NCBI RefSeq assembly: GCF_004310665.1
Contig: NZ_SIXF01000011.1
Coordinates: 1 to 64,000, forward strand
Reading direction: 5' to 3'
Source of the DNA: Pedobacter kyonggii
GTDB lineage: Bacteria > Bacteroidota > Bacteroidia > Sphingobacteriales > Sphingobacteriaceae
DNA: 64,000 nt
The notes under the pieces were generated by a model that was not told the DNA's origin, did not search any database, and saw only the letters and a program-made list of their open reading frames with translations. Below, one piece after another: positions 47,118 to 55,317 of the stretch. The number at the start of each line of letters is the position of its first letter. Position 1 is the stretch's first letter. Position numbers and translations under genes: made by a program.

Positions 47118-48340
47118 TTAGCGGCTTAATTCCTGTGCAAAATAGTTGGTTGGCATTAAGCCCGTTTCTTTTTTAAACGCATTGTAAAACGTAGCCAGAC
47201 TTTTAAAGCCAGCTTCAGAAGCAATAGCTTCGATAGTTATTTTATCCGATCTGAGTGGATATTGCTTTAAAAAATGATTAACCCGGTAGCTGTTTATCCA
47301 GTCCCGGAAATTTTTGCCAATGTGTTTGTTAATTACGAAAGAGCAATGGTGGATCGGGAGGTTAAGTTTTGCCGCCAGATCTATAATCTGAAAATCGTGT
47401 ACCAGGTAAAGCTGTTCCCCTTCCATTATTTCTTTCATGGCAAGGGCATAGTCAGACAGCTGTGCATCTAAAAGATTAATTTTTTTGACAGCTGTAAGTG
47501 TACGTTTTTGATCTTCTTCTGATAAAGGAACCAATGAGGAATCAGTCTCAGTTTTCTTGATTGCAGGTTTTTTAGTCCAATCAACAGCCACCAGCAAGTA
47601 ACCATAAAAAATATAAGGCTTGTGAAGCGCATATAATAAAATGACTAATAGGGTTAAACAATTGAGTACAATAAAAGAGGCATAACATATGGGATGTGTA
47701 AGCTTCTTAAAATAATGGGCACTAAACTAAACAACTGAAAAAAGGTCGCAACCCGGAGAAAAAAGATGATCCATTTTCTGCCTTCACCTTCCAGTATCTG
47801 TTGTGGTTTGTTTTTTAAACGGAGTACTGCAATCCAGGTAAAGCACAAATAGCCAAATACCAGTATTGGCCTAAATAAGTAATGGAAATATGGAGGAAAC
47901 AAACCACTTTTTGTTTTTAGTGAGAAGTAACCATTTTCAGCCAATTGGCTTCCTATCAAATCCCAATCGAGTGTTGTAGAGAAATGCCAGGGGATAACGT
48001 GAATAATGGCTAATAAAGCTGGTACAAAATGAAGCCATTCTATTTTTTGTAAATTTTTACGATCTTGAAGAAAGCCTGTAATGTAGAGGTAAAAGCAAGC
48101 TGGGACAGCATAATAAAACGGCGTAAAAGTCTGATGAAAAAAGGCTAAAGCATTAGGTTGGCCCGATTTAAAGAGCAGTGAAGTTAAAATCTGCCCAAAT
48201 CGGGCGAAAAATATAACCGAAAGCAGGATGTTAAGCAGTTTATTCCCTTTTTTTGCGAAAAAAAGATGCATAGAGAATAAAAGTAAGAATAGACAACTAG
48301 TACTAACGAGCAGGTTTAAAGATTGCATATTTCCAACCAA
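47118..48340 (-). pseudogene. Membrane-anchored AraC-type regulator split by a frameshift
   Basis: The first frame (48340 to 47654) encodes 228 residues with about six hydrophobic helices and stops right after PYVMPLLLYSIV. The next frame continues without a start of its own as LTLLVILLYALHKPYIFYG, then YLLVAVDW, and gives an AraC helix-turn-helix (LAAKLNLPIHHCSFVIN, ASEAGFKSLATFYNAFKK) ending at 47118. Seven-transmembrane AraC regulators of about 400 residues with just this join are common in Bacteroidota. A single indel near 47665-47680 explains the break; a sequencing error is possible. No target is known. Confidence 0.82.
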
Positions 48341-48521
48341 GGTAAAACATAATTGTTAAACTAAATTCTCCTAATTGTAAAATATTTTATTATCAAATAC
48401 CTTATGCGTAAAATATTAAAAATGAGGCGGTTTTGTTTGAAAGTAAGACTAGTGTAACTGCCACAGCTCTTTATGTTTATCGGCTTTTTATGCCATCAGC
48501 AATAATGATTTGACATAAATG
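48341..48521. other. Intergenic region before the histone-like gene
   Basis: No further gene is seen in this AT-rich stretch between the AraC-type gene and the promoter of the histone-like gene. Confidence 0.35.
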
Positions 48522-48552
48522 TTTGTTTAATTTGTAAAAAGCAATAGTTTTG
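48522..48552 (+). promoter_or_regulatory. Consensus Bacteroidota promoter of the histone-like gene
   Basis: TTTG (48522-48525), exactly 19 bases, then TAGTTTTG (48545-48552) fit the -33/-7 consensus perfectly. The start codon follows 74 bases later. Confidence 0.75.
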
Positions 48553-48625
48553 CGGCCCGTTTATTGTGAGCGGAAAGGAATATATTTAATTAATGGATGT
48601 TTACCATCCCTATAAAGGAAAAATT

Positions 48626-48805
48626 ATGGACAAATTTAAAAAAGTGCAAGATCTAATCTCTTCTGTTGAAGCAGACGTAACTAAATTTTATGATGGTGGT
48701 AATGCTGCAGCAGGTACACGTGTACGTAAAGCAATGCAAGACCTAAAAGTTTTAGCCCAAGAGATTAGAGCTGAAGTAACTGATAAAAAAAATAGCGCTA
48801 AATAA
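48626..48805 (+). CDS. Histone H1-like DNA-binding protein
   Basis: The 59-residue basic protein MDKFKKVQDLISSVEADVTK with the later motif AAGTRVRKAMQDLKVLAQEI belongs to the histone H1-like (Hc1-type) family of Bacteroidota, thought to bind DNA or nucleoid. The ATG at 48626 is preceded by an A/G-rich AAAGGAAAA stretch, so I prefer it to the ATG at 48593. A consensus promoter and a strong terminator frame the gene, indicating an independent and probably abundant transcript. Confidence 0.88.
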   Translation: MDKFKKVQDLISSVEADVTKFYDGGNAAAGTRVRKAMQDLKVLAQEIRAEVTDKKNSAK

Positions 48806-48822
48806 TTTGTTTTCGCTTTTAA

Positions 48823-48857
48823 AAAGAAAGCCCGCGTTTTACGTGGGCTTTCTTTTT
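48823..48857 (+). terminator. Strong Rho-independent terminator
   Basis: AGAAAGCCCGCG and CGTGGGCTTTCT pair around TTTTA and run into a T stretch (48853-48857). It is placed 18 bases behind the histone-like gene. Confidence 0.92.
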
Positions 48858-49361
48858 ATGTGCCAGTCTAGGTCTTTATCCTTTATCTATCTCTAAAAGT
48901 GATGATGGAAAGGAAATGGTTTATGCAGATAACCAGAAATTGATAGGGATTTACAGTCGTTCTTTAGTTGTAGGAACCAAAGCCCGCTTTGATTTAGAAC
49001 AAGGGCAGGTGGGATGCAGGCTACTAATATTGTAGTTCTAAATGTAGGTTTTGACAAACATTTGCACCGATCTGTAACGAAAACAGACCGATCTATGTAA
49101 CCTAGTGCAGAAAATAAGGACAGAATACGATCTTCGTTTAGAATCAATGAAAATGTAGAAATTTTAATATGGACGGCGTTTGTTTGGGAGCAATAAACAT
49201 TGAAATTTTTTATTAAACATCTACCTATTAACTTTTCATATCTAGATTATCGCTCTTTCCTATCTAAATTGGCGCTCTTTTTTAGATAGTATTTTTTTTT
49301 CGGATAACGTTTTTGCTTAAATTCGTCACACTCTTTAGGGTACGGACATATTTAAAAGCAA
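48858..49361. other. Intergenic region with direct repeats, no firm gene
   Basis: A + strand frame (about 48893-49010, with YADNQKLIGIYSRSLVV) looks slightly protein-like but breaks early and has no recognised family. The last 120 bases hold the 22-bp repeat pair described separately. Confidence 0.35.
49239..49282. repeat. Tandem pair of 22-bp direct repeats upstream of the DUF1772 gene
   Basis: Unit one starts TATCTAGATTATCGCTCTTT (49239) and unit two TATCTAAATTGGCGCTCTTT (49261); 17 of the first 20 positions agree, with a period of 22 bases. TTTAGATA follows as an inverted copy of the unit start. Two-turn spacing suggests a regulator binding site. Confidence 0.5.
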
Positions 49362-49367
49362 TTGGTT

Positions 49368-49859
49368 ATGAATATTAAAACCTTGGTTCTTTTTTTAAGT
49401 ACAGTTTCTACTGCACTTATTGGTGGTCTTTTTTATGCATACTCCTGTTCAGTTATTCCTGGCTTGGCGCGTCTTTCTGATGCCTCCTTTTTACAAGCTA
49501 TGCAATCCATAAACCGGGCTATTTTAAATCCGTTATTTTTTATTTCTTTTATGGGCACGCTATTCATATTGCCCATAAGTGTTTGGTTTTTTAGAGAACA
49601 GCCTATGGTTTTTTACCTGCTTTTGGCAGCAACCTTATTATATTTCGGTGGTGTTTTTCTGGTTACAGTAATTGGTAATGTACCGCTCAATGACCTATTA
49701 GATGGGACAGATCTTAATAAACTTGGTGCAACAGAACTAACTGCATTACGTGAAAAATTTGAGTCGAGCTGGAATTTATTCCATCGGATCAGAACTATCG
49801 CCTCATTTATCTGTATTGTACTGGTAGCGTACGCAGCAATATTAAGCCGCAATGTTTAA
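49368..49859 (+). CDS. DUF1772-family membrane protein
   Basis: This 163-residue inner-membrane protein has four hydrophobic segments, starting with TLVLFLSTVSTALIGGLFYA, and the DUF1772 features: a conserved FYAYS near the first helix, VTVIGNVPLNDLL in the third-helix region, and a Trp-containing RxxWnxxHxxRT-like segment (SSWNLFHRIRTIASF). The family includes anthrone oxygenase-like proteins of uncertain function. The start is the ATG at 49368; a TTG two codons earlier is less likely. Confidence 0.82.
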   Translation: MNIKTLVLFLSTVSTALIGGLFYAYSCSVIPGLARLSDASFLQAMQSINRAILNPLFFISFMGTLFILPISVWFFREQPMVFYLLLAATLLYFGGVFLVTVIGNVPLNDLLDGTDLNKLGATELTALREKFESSWNLFHRIRTIASFICIVLVAYAAILSRNV

Positions 49860-50068
49860 TGTGGAACTGTTAGGAAACGGAGGTAAACAGGCCAGACTTT
49901 GAAGCCTTAACAAATAAGAAAAAAATCGGGCGATTGAATGAATAAGTTTTAATTTACTGTAGCCATTATTACCGTGACCTATCCTTTCTGGCAAAACAAT
50001 CTGCTTTTAACCAAAAGCTAAAATCCGATGCATTCTATATCTTCATAAAGAATGCAGATTAATTGCTC

Positions 50069-50091
50069 TTATTTAGAATTGATATAAATAA
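50069..50091. promoter_or_regulatory. Fur-box-like palindrome upstream of the AraC gene
   Basis: Half-sites TTATTTA and TAAATAA are perfectly inverted around nine bases (GAATTGATA). The element closely resembles the palindrome at 54548-54570 upstream of the hmuY genes, over about 30 bases including flanks. Iron or heme control through a Fur-type protein is the likely reading. Confidence 0.55.
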
Positions 50092-50142
50092 TATTATTAT
50101 ATTTGTTCTATCCCCATGATTAAACATTAACCTAGACCGGAA

Positions 50143-51123
50143 ATGATTGTAAAGGCAAGAATAGAGCATCAGAAAGATTTTCTGTTCATGGAAGAAATTC
50201 CAGATAAATATGTTCCCGATCACCGATTATCCGAAAAATCTATAACCATTAAAGATGCTCCGGTAGGTATTAAAAATTATCAGCTCTCTACCAATGGCCT
50301 TTTTTTGGTGCATTCTGAAATGAAATTTGATGGACCTGCCAGGATCCTGACCGAGGTAGAAGGAGAGGCCATTACCTGTCAGTTTATTTTTAGCAATAAA
50401 AACGGTTCGGGTGCTGCGGGTAAACAATCAGCTAAATATGGCCGGAGCAGGCATAATATCCGCTACATCCCTTCGGCAAAGGAAGCTTACGATGTGAAGC
50501 CTGATGTAGAATTTGTATATTTTTTAATCGTACTTTCTAAAGATTATTATCTGCACTTGGTTGATCTATATTCCCCATTACATGAGCAATTTGTGCAGGA
50601 GATGGAAAAAGGGATTTCGACATCTTTTGCCGAACACGATCTTTTTATGACGCCAGAAATGCGCAGATCCATCGAAGCGATTATCACCTGCAGGCAAGAT
50701 GGGGAATTGAAACGCCTGTTTACCGATGCCCGGATTACCGAACTGATTATGTATCAGCTGGAACAATTTAGTCAGCATATACAAGGTGGTAGAGAGTCGC
50801 TACTTGATCGCGATATCCCAAAACTCGAAGAAGCCAGGGAGATTTTGGAACGCGATTACATCGATCCACCAACCCATAAGCAGCTTTCTAAAATGATCTT
50901 GCTTAATGAGTTTAAATTGAGAACAGGTTTTAAAAAATATTTTGGCAGTACCATTTACGATTTTGTAACCCGTTTAAGAATGGAAGAGGCCAAAAGATTG
51001 ATTTTAGAAGAAGGCAAAAATATGTATGAGGTAGGCGTAAACGTTGGCTTTAAACATCAGGCCAGTTTTACCAATGCTTTCAAAAAATACTATGGCATTT
51101 TGCCTAGTGATGTGCGGCTCTGA
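50143..51123 (+). CDS. AraC-family transcriptional regulator of the heme locus
   Basis: This 326-residue cytosolic regulator has an N-terminal effector region of PchR type (about 1-200) and a C-terminal double helix-turn-helix (about 228-326, with HKQLSKMILLNEFKLRTGFK and VNVGFKHQASFTNAFKKYYG). PchR-like AraC proteins bind iron chelates or heme-related compounds and activate uptake genes through direct repeats. Its position beside the hmu genes and a Fur-box-like site in front fit that role, which is inference. It is convergent with the Fur-like gene, and the two coding sequences overlap by 20 bases at their 3' ends. Confidence 0.88.
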   Translation: MIVKARIEHQKDFLFMEEIPDKYVPDHRLSEKSITIKDAPVGIKNYQLSTNGLFLVHSEMKFDGPARILTEVEGEAITCQFIFSNKNGSGAAGKQSAKYGRSRHNIRYIPSAKEAYDVKPDVEFVYFLIVLSKDYYLHLVDLYSPLHEQFVQEMEKGISTSFAEHDLFMTPEMRRSIEAIITCRQDGELKRLFTDARITELIMYQLEQFSQHIQGGRESLLDRDIPKLEEAREILERDYIDPPTHKQLSKMILLNEFKLRTGFKKYFGSTIYDFVTRLRMEEAKRLILEEGKNMYEVGVNVGFKHQASFTNAFKKYYGILPSDVRL

Positions 51124-51454
51124 TCTTATACAGGGTTAGTCTCGATCCTGCACTTTGCGCTTCGGCTATACCTGCTGCTTCCATTAGCTTCAGGTTGGTG
51201 TATACACAACCGATGCTGATGGGTGTTTTATCTTCCTTAAGCATTAACCAAAGCGATTCGGGATGAATAAAATCACTTACCTCCATCAGTTTAAAGGCAA
51301 TCCATAATCTTTTTTCGGAAAAGGATAGGCGTTTTAATCTACAGTAATCGTTTATCGTCTTTAAAAGTGTTTCTTTAAAAGCGTCGGTACAGGCAGAATT
51401 TGGTAGCTGGCCAATAGTTTGTGCGGTATTGAATAGTTTTTGAATATTTTCCAT
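51104..51454 (-). CDS. Fur-like protein reduced to the DNA-binding domain
   Basis: The 116-residue product matches the winged-helix half of Fur proteins: SEKRLWIAFKLMEVSDFIHP, followed by ESLWLMLKEDKTPISIGCVYTNLKLMEAAGI (in parts). The latter corresponds to the recognition helix region ISxxTVYxxLxLLxxaGL. The C-terminal dimerisation and metal-binding domain with its HHxH and Cys motifs is absent; the protein ends just after the wing (SRLTLYKIRAAHH). It lies 13 bp after hmuV at the end of the hmuTUV operon. It may modulate Fur or heme regulation, but direct metal sensing seems unlikely. Confidence 0.68.
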   Translation of the reverse strand: MENIQKLFNTAQTIGQLPNSACTDAFKETLLKTINDYCRLKRLSFSEKRLWIAFKLMEVSDFIHPESLWLMLKEDKTPISIGCVYTNLKLMEAAGIAEAQSAGSRLTLYKIRAAHH

Positions 51455-51467
51455 AGGTAGTGGAGAA

Positions 51468-52355
51468 TTAAATCTTTACAGATTGGAGGTTGATTAATTC
51501 ATCGGTTTCGATAGTTTTTAACTTATATACGGGTTGTTGTGTAGTTTTTAGATTGGTGTTAAATTTTCCGGCATCAAGCTTAATTTCCTTTGGTACAATA
51601 ATCGTTTTTAGGCTGCTTTGGTCTGTATAGGCCTGTGCATGGATGCCAAATGCGGTATACATGTGCTGAGGGGTGAGTACCTGTACAGGCGTTCCATCCC
51701 ACCATTTTCTACCATCTTTTAAAATAATAATGCGGCTGGCATATTGCGCGGCCAGGTTAACTTCGTGCAGTACCACTATAATCATGTACCCCTTTTTTGC
51801 CATGGCAGCGGCTATGGCCAGGGTTTGGTGCTGAAACTGAATATCCATATTGTTGGTCGGTTCGTCCAAGAGCAATACAGAATCTTTATTATCCCACAAT
51901 TGGGCCAGTATCCTTGCCAGGTGTACCCGTTGCTGTTCACCTCCAGAAAGGCTTAACATCGATCGGTCTGCAAGATCAGTTAATCCGCAGATTTCCATCG
52001 TTTCGGTAAGGGCTAGCTGATCATTTTTAGCAGATGATAAACTTTTAAAACCATAACGGCCCATCATCACGATTTCTTTCACACTAAAGGCCATGGTAAT
52101 GGGGTTGTACTGCTGCAGATAAGCCCTTTTGGTGGCCAGTACTTTTCGGTTATAACCTTTAATATCTGCTCCGTATAACATAATCCGTCCGCTATCGGGC
52201 TTTCGTTCACCAGAAAGCAGGCGCATTAAGGTAGATTTTCCGGCACCGTTCGCCCCTAAAAGCGCAACCATTTCGCCTGGCCTGATACAGAACGAGATAT
52301 CTTTTAAAAGCGGCCTGTTGTTTAATTTATAGCTGATGGATTCTACTCTGAGCAT
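51468..52355 (-). CDS. hmuV: Heme ABC transporter ATP-binding protein
   Basis: This 295-residue ATPase energises heme import. Walker A GANGAGKSTLMRLL (about 34-47), Q-loop LQQYNP, signature LSGGEQQRVHLARIL (about 140-154), Walker B SVLLLDEPTN and the switch His in VVLHEVN are all intact. A C-terminal extension of about 35 residues follows the conserved part. The order hmuT-hmuU-hmuV and the FecCD-type permease support heme or siderophore import; heme is favoured by the neighbouring HmuY and heme oxygenase genes. Confidence 0.93.
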   Translation of the reverse strand: MLRVESISYKLNNRPLLKDISFCIRPGEMVALLGANGAGKSTLMRLLSGERKPDSGRIMLYGADIKGYNRKVLATKRAYLQQYNPITMAFSVKEIVMMGRYGFKSLSSAKNDQLALTETMEICGLTDLADRSMLSLSGGEQQRVHLARILAQLWDNKDSVLLLDEPTNNMDIQFQHQTLAIAAAMAKKGYMIIVVLHEVNLAAQYASRIIILKDGRKWWDGTPVQVLTPQHMYTAFGIHAQAYTDQSSLKTIIVPKEIKLDAGKFNTNLKTTQQPVYKLKTIETDELINLQSVKI

Positions 52356-52366
52356 AAACCGGTTAT

Positions 52367-53410
52367 TTAATTAACTAATTTCTTTTTGTCTTTAATTAGG
52401 ATATATAAAAATATGGGCGTACCCATTAAAGCAGTAACCACACCAATCGGCAATTCGATCGGTTGCACAATCAATCTCGAAATCATATCGGCCAATGTAA
52501 GTACCAATGCGCCCATTAATGCCGAAACAGGAAGCACAAAACGATGATCTACGCCGCCCAACAAACGTGTAAGGTGGGGGATGAGCAGGCCAATAAAACC
52601 GATAATGCCGGAAACGGCAACAGAAGCTCCAACAGCCATGGTAGCCAATACCACTACCAATATTTTGATACGGTTGGGGTTTAGGCCGATCAGCTCGGCC
52701 TGATTTTCGCCAATGGCAAATAAATTTAAACCTTTAGCTAAAAATGGGAGCCCGACTACAGGGATAAGTACAAAAGGAAATAAACAGCTTACGTTTTGCC
52801 AGGTTGCCCCGCCAAGGCTGCCCATCATCCAGAAGGTAATGCTCCTGAGTTTTTGTTCATCGGCCAGATAAGTAACCAATCCGGTTAAAGCACCAGCCAT
52901 TGCATTGATGGCAATACCCGCGAGCAACATAGTCGAAACATTGGCCTGGCCATTGATTTTGGAAAGATTGTACACCAACATAGCAGTAATGCCTGCACCA
53001 GCAAAAGCGCCAAAGGCCAAAAGGTAATAACCCAGCAGCTGACTCAAACTAGAAAATAACAGTGTTTCGAAAGCAATAATCAATACCGCCATTAAAGATG
53101 CCCCAGCCGATATACCAACCAAACTGGGTTCGGCCAATGGATTCCTGAATATTCCTTGTATGGCTGCACCAGAAATGCCCAAAGCAGTACCAACCAGTAC
53201 ACCCATTAAGGTGCGGGGTAGTCTGATCATCATAATTACTCCTTCGTTTATACCATGATCTGCACTGCTAAAAACAGAAAATCCCATGGCATGGGTTAGG
53301 GTGTCGATCACTTCTTTTATGGGAATGCGCATAGCACCCAAGGCTAAGGAAAAACAGATGGAAACCAATAAACCTACACTCAGGCAGGTATAAATAACGG
53401 TTCTTTTCAT
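52367..53410 (-). CDS. hmuU: Heme ABC transporter permease (FecCD family)
   Basis: This 347-residue inner-membrane protein has about ten helices and FecCD motifs: IRLPRTLMGVLVGTALGISG, then AAIQGIFRNPLAEPSLVGIS and, near the end, GFIGLLIPHLTRLLGGVDHR. It forms the channel of the BtuC type. Its start codon overlaps the stop of hmuT (TAATG), so the two are translationally coupled. Confidence 0.94.
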   Translation of the reverse strand: MKRTVIYTCLSVGLLVSICFSLALGAMRIPIKEVIDTLTHAMGFSVFSSADHGINEGVIMMIRLPRTLMGVLVGTALGISGAAIQGIFRNPLAEPSLVGISAGASLMAVLIIAFETLLFSSLSQLLGYYLLAFGAFAGAGITAMLVYNLSKINGQANVSTMLLAGIAINAMAGALTGLVTYLADEQKLRSITFWMMGSLGGATWQNVSCLFPFVLIPVVGLPFLAKGLNLFAIGENQAELIGLNPNRIKILVVVLATMAVGASVAVSGIIGFIGLLIPHLTRLLGGVDHRFVLPVSALMGALVLTLADMISRLIVQPIELPIGVVTALMGTPIFLYILIKDKKKLVN

Positions 53411-54252
53411 TATAAAATGCGGTTATTTAGTGCTTTAATGGCTTCGGGTAAGCGATTACTGAAATTGATGAGCAGAGGTCCGTTCATTTCTACAATCTTT
53501 TTATTTTTTCCGGCATTGGTATAACTTACACCGGGGAGATCCAAAAAGGCTGCTCTTCCGCCTAAACTGCTTAATCCGAAATCGAACATTAAAATCACAT
53601 CCGGGTTGCTTTTAATCAATGCCTCCGTGGTATAAGGTTTAAAATCGCTAAACTCCTGAATGGCATTTTTGCCTCCAGCCAATTTAATGATCTCATCTAT
53701 ACTGCTGCCTTTGCCAGCCACATTCATGGTGCCGACGCCCCGTGCGTAAATAAATAAAACCTTTGGGCTTTTGCTGCCCTTTTTTAGCTGACTTAAAGTG
53801 GTATTGATGTTACTTTCTGTTTTTTGTGCGAGTTGCTCGCCACGCGCCTTATCGCCAATGGCAGCAGCAATTTGCCTGATAAATTTTGTTGCGCCCTGAA
53901 TAGAAAATTCCTGACGGATGGTAACCACCCGGATGCCCAATGATTTAAACTGGTAAAGGTTTTCTTTAGAAAAATCTCCTTCAGGTACCAGAATAAGATC
54001 TGGACGGTAAGCGGTAATACTCTCAATAGAGAAAGAACGGTTTCTGCTCACTTTTGGCAATCTGTTTATCTCTTCTGGCCATACACTGGTTACATCGGTA
54101 GCCAGAATATTCTTGCCATAACCCAATGCATTTACGGTTTCACTAATGGCACTGCTTAAGGTAATGATGCGCTTCGCTTGTGCAACAACATATTGTGTAG
54201 CACTCAAAAAAGAAACAATAATCAATACAATATAATACTTTTTAATCCTCAT
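53410..54252 (-). CDS. hmuT: Heme-binding periplasmic protein of the ABC transporter
   Basis: The 280-residue protein has a signal peptide (about 1-24, ending YVVAQA) and the class III periplasmic-binding fold of the BtuF/HmuT type: RIITLSSAISETVNALGYGK, followed by AYRPDLILVPEGDFS and SIDEIIKLAGGKNAI. It delivers heme to HmuU. The first gene of the minus-strand operon, it diverges from the hmuY genes across a 326-bp control region. Confidence 0.92.
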   Translation of the reverse strand: MRIKKYYIVLIIVSFLSATQYVVAQAKRIITLSSAISETVNALGYGKNILATDVTSVWPEEINRLPKVSRNRSFSIESITAYRPDLILVPEGDFSKENLYQFKSLGIRVVTIRQEFSIQGATKFIRQIAAAIGDKARGEQLAQKTESNINTTLSQLKKGSKSPKVLFIYARGVGTMNVAGKGSSIDEIIKLAGGKNAIQEFSDFKPYTTEALIKSNPDVILMFDFGLSSLGGRAAFLDLPGVSYTNAGKNKKIVEMNGPLLINFSNRLPEAIKALNNRIL

Positions 54253-54451
54253 ATATGCGATGGTTATAGGAACAAAAAAAGTGTTTAATTAATCTAAATA
54301 CAAGTAATTGAGCGGGCAAGATATTTACTTTAAATACACTTTTTAAAACTGATTTAAATTAATGATTTTGTTATTTTCTTGTTTTTCAGTTGTTTATAGT
54401 TGTTTTTTGGAGCCGGTGATCAATAAGGCTTAGTTAAAACGAGTGACAAAT
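54253..54451. other. Left part of the divergent hmuT/hmuY control region
   Basis: AT-rich sequence with a weak TTTAATTAATCTAAA palindrome at about 54282-54298 that may be a third Fur-box-like site, close to the hmuT start. No gene is present. Confidence 0.4.
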
Positions 54452-54512
54452 AATACGCTTTGAACAAAAGAAAATACGGATTGAACAAATTAAAATACGG
54501 ATTGAACAAACC
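54452..54512. repeat. Three 21-bp direct repeats (iterons) in the heme-locus control region
   Basis: AATACG begins at 54452, 54473 and 54494, exactly 21 bases apart. The units are AATACGCTTTGAACAAAAG, AATACGGATTGAACAAATT and AATACGGATTGAACAAACC. Two helical turns of spacing put all copies on the same DNA face, as for AraC-type activator sites. They lie about 70-130 bases upstream of the first hmuY gene. Confidence 0.85.
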
Positions 54513-54547
54513 ATTTGTGGTGGTTAATATGGATGTTTGCAGTGTTC

Positions 54548-54570
54548 TTATTTAGAATGATTAAAAATAA
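54548..54570. promoter_or_regulatory. Fur-box-like palindrome directly upstream of hmuY
   Basis: The 23-bp element has inverted TTATTT and AAATAA ends and an AAT-G-ATT core, and ends 8 bases before the start codon. It matches the element at 50069-50091 closely. Binding here would block transcription or translation initiation of the hmuY operon under iron or heme sufficiency, which is inference. Confidence 0.55.
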
Positions 54571-54578
54571 TATTAACA

Positions 54579-55310
54579 ATGAAGTATATAAAACATAGCC
54601 GTGCAATAAAGAGAAAAACAGTTTTAGCTGTTGGTTTTTTGTTATTGGTTCTCTCACTTGGTTCGTGCAAAAAAGACGAGCTCGATCCCAACGAAGTTTT
54701 ACAGGATGGTAAGAGTATTGTAGTAACCGACCTGGCTGGCGATACACAGGCCGCCATGGGAAATGGAACGCCGGGCAAAGAAGTACGTGCATTTTATACT
54801 TTTCTTTTTCGCTTTAAAGATCAGAAACAGATCTGGATCCGTAATGCGGCTGATTCGGCACAATGGTTAAAAACAAAAGACTGGGACCTCGCCTTTACCG
54901 GTCCCTACAATAGCGAGGTTTATGTAAATGATAAAGATTATCAATTTAACCCTGGTTATGGCGGAACGGCTAAAAGTGCGGTTATAATGCTTGAGCAAAG
55001 TTACGATACGCTTAATCAGGCTCCTTCTGATGAGGCCTTTAGTGCGAGCGAAGTAACTAAAATTGGCTGGGCATCGTCGGCAACCTCAAATGGCTGGTTT
55101 TTCTATAGCCTCAGTTCGCACATTATGCAGGCTATACCCAACCGCACCTACGCCATTAGGCTACCTGATGGTAAATATGCCAAACTACAATTGATCAACG
55201 CCTATAAAGGCAATCCGCCCAGTGTTACCGATTTAAACTGGCCTGCGCCATATTATACTTTTAAATATTACGTACAGCAGGATGGAAGCAAAAATTTACA
55301 GACCAAATAA
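54579..55310 (+). CDS. hmuY: HmuY-family heme-binding lipoprotein (first copy)
   Basis: The 243-residue lipoprotein (LVLSLGSC, Cys about 30) shows the HmuY all-beta fold motifs: FYTFLFRFKDQKQIWI, WDLAFTGPYNSEVYVNDKDYQ and the C-terminal YYTFKYYVQQDG. HmuY proteins take heme at the cell surface and pass it to a TonB-dependent receptor. The two His ligands of P. gingivalis HmuY cannot be placed with certainty here. It is the first gene of the + strand run, just behind the Fur-box-like site. Confidence 0.87.
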   Translation: MKYIKHSRAIKRKTVLAVGFLLLVLSLGSCKKDELDPNEVLQDGKSIVVTDLAGDTQAAMGNGTPGKEVRAFYTFLFRFKDQKQIWIRNAADSAQWLKTKDWDLAFTGPYNSEVYVNDKDYQFNPGYGGTAKSAVIMLEQSYDTLNQAPSDEAFSASEVTKIGWASSATSNGWFFYSLSSHIMQAIPNRTYAIRLPDGKYAKLQLINAYKGNPPSVTDLNWPAPYYTFKYYVQQDGSKNLQTK

Positions 55311-55317
55311 TTTAAAG

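Noticed and set aside
48893-49147. 84-codon minus-strand open frame
   Set aside because: Its composition is not protein-like and it has no recognised motif; the opposite strand is equally plausible debris.
54452-54512. CRISPR array
   Set aside because: The units are contiguous 21-bp direct repeats without spacers and lie in a promoter region; no cas genes are near.
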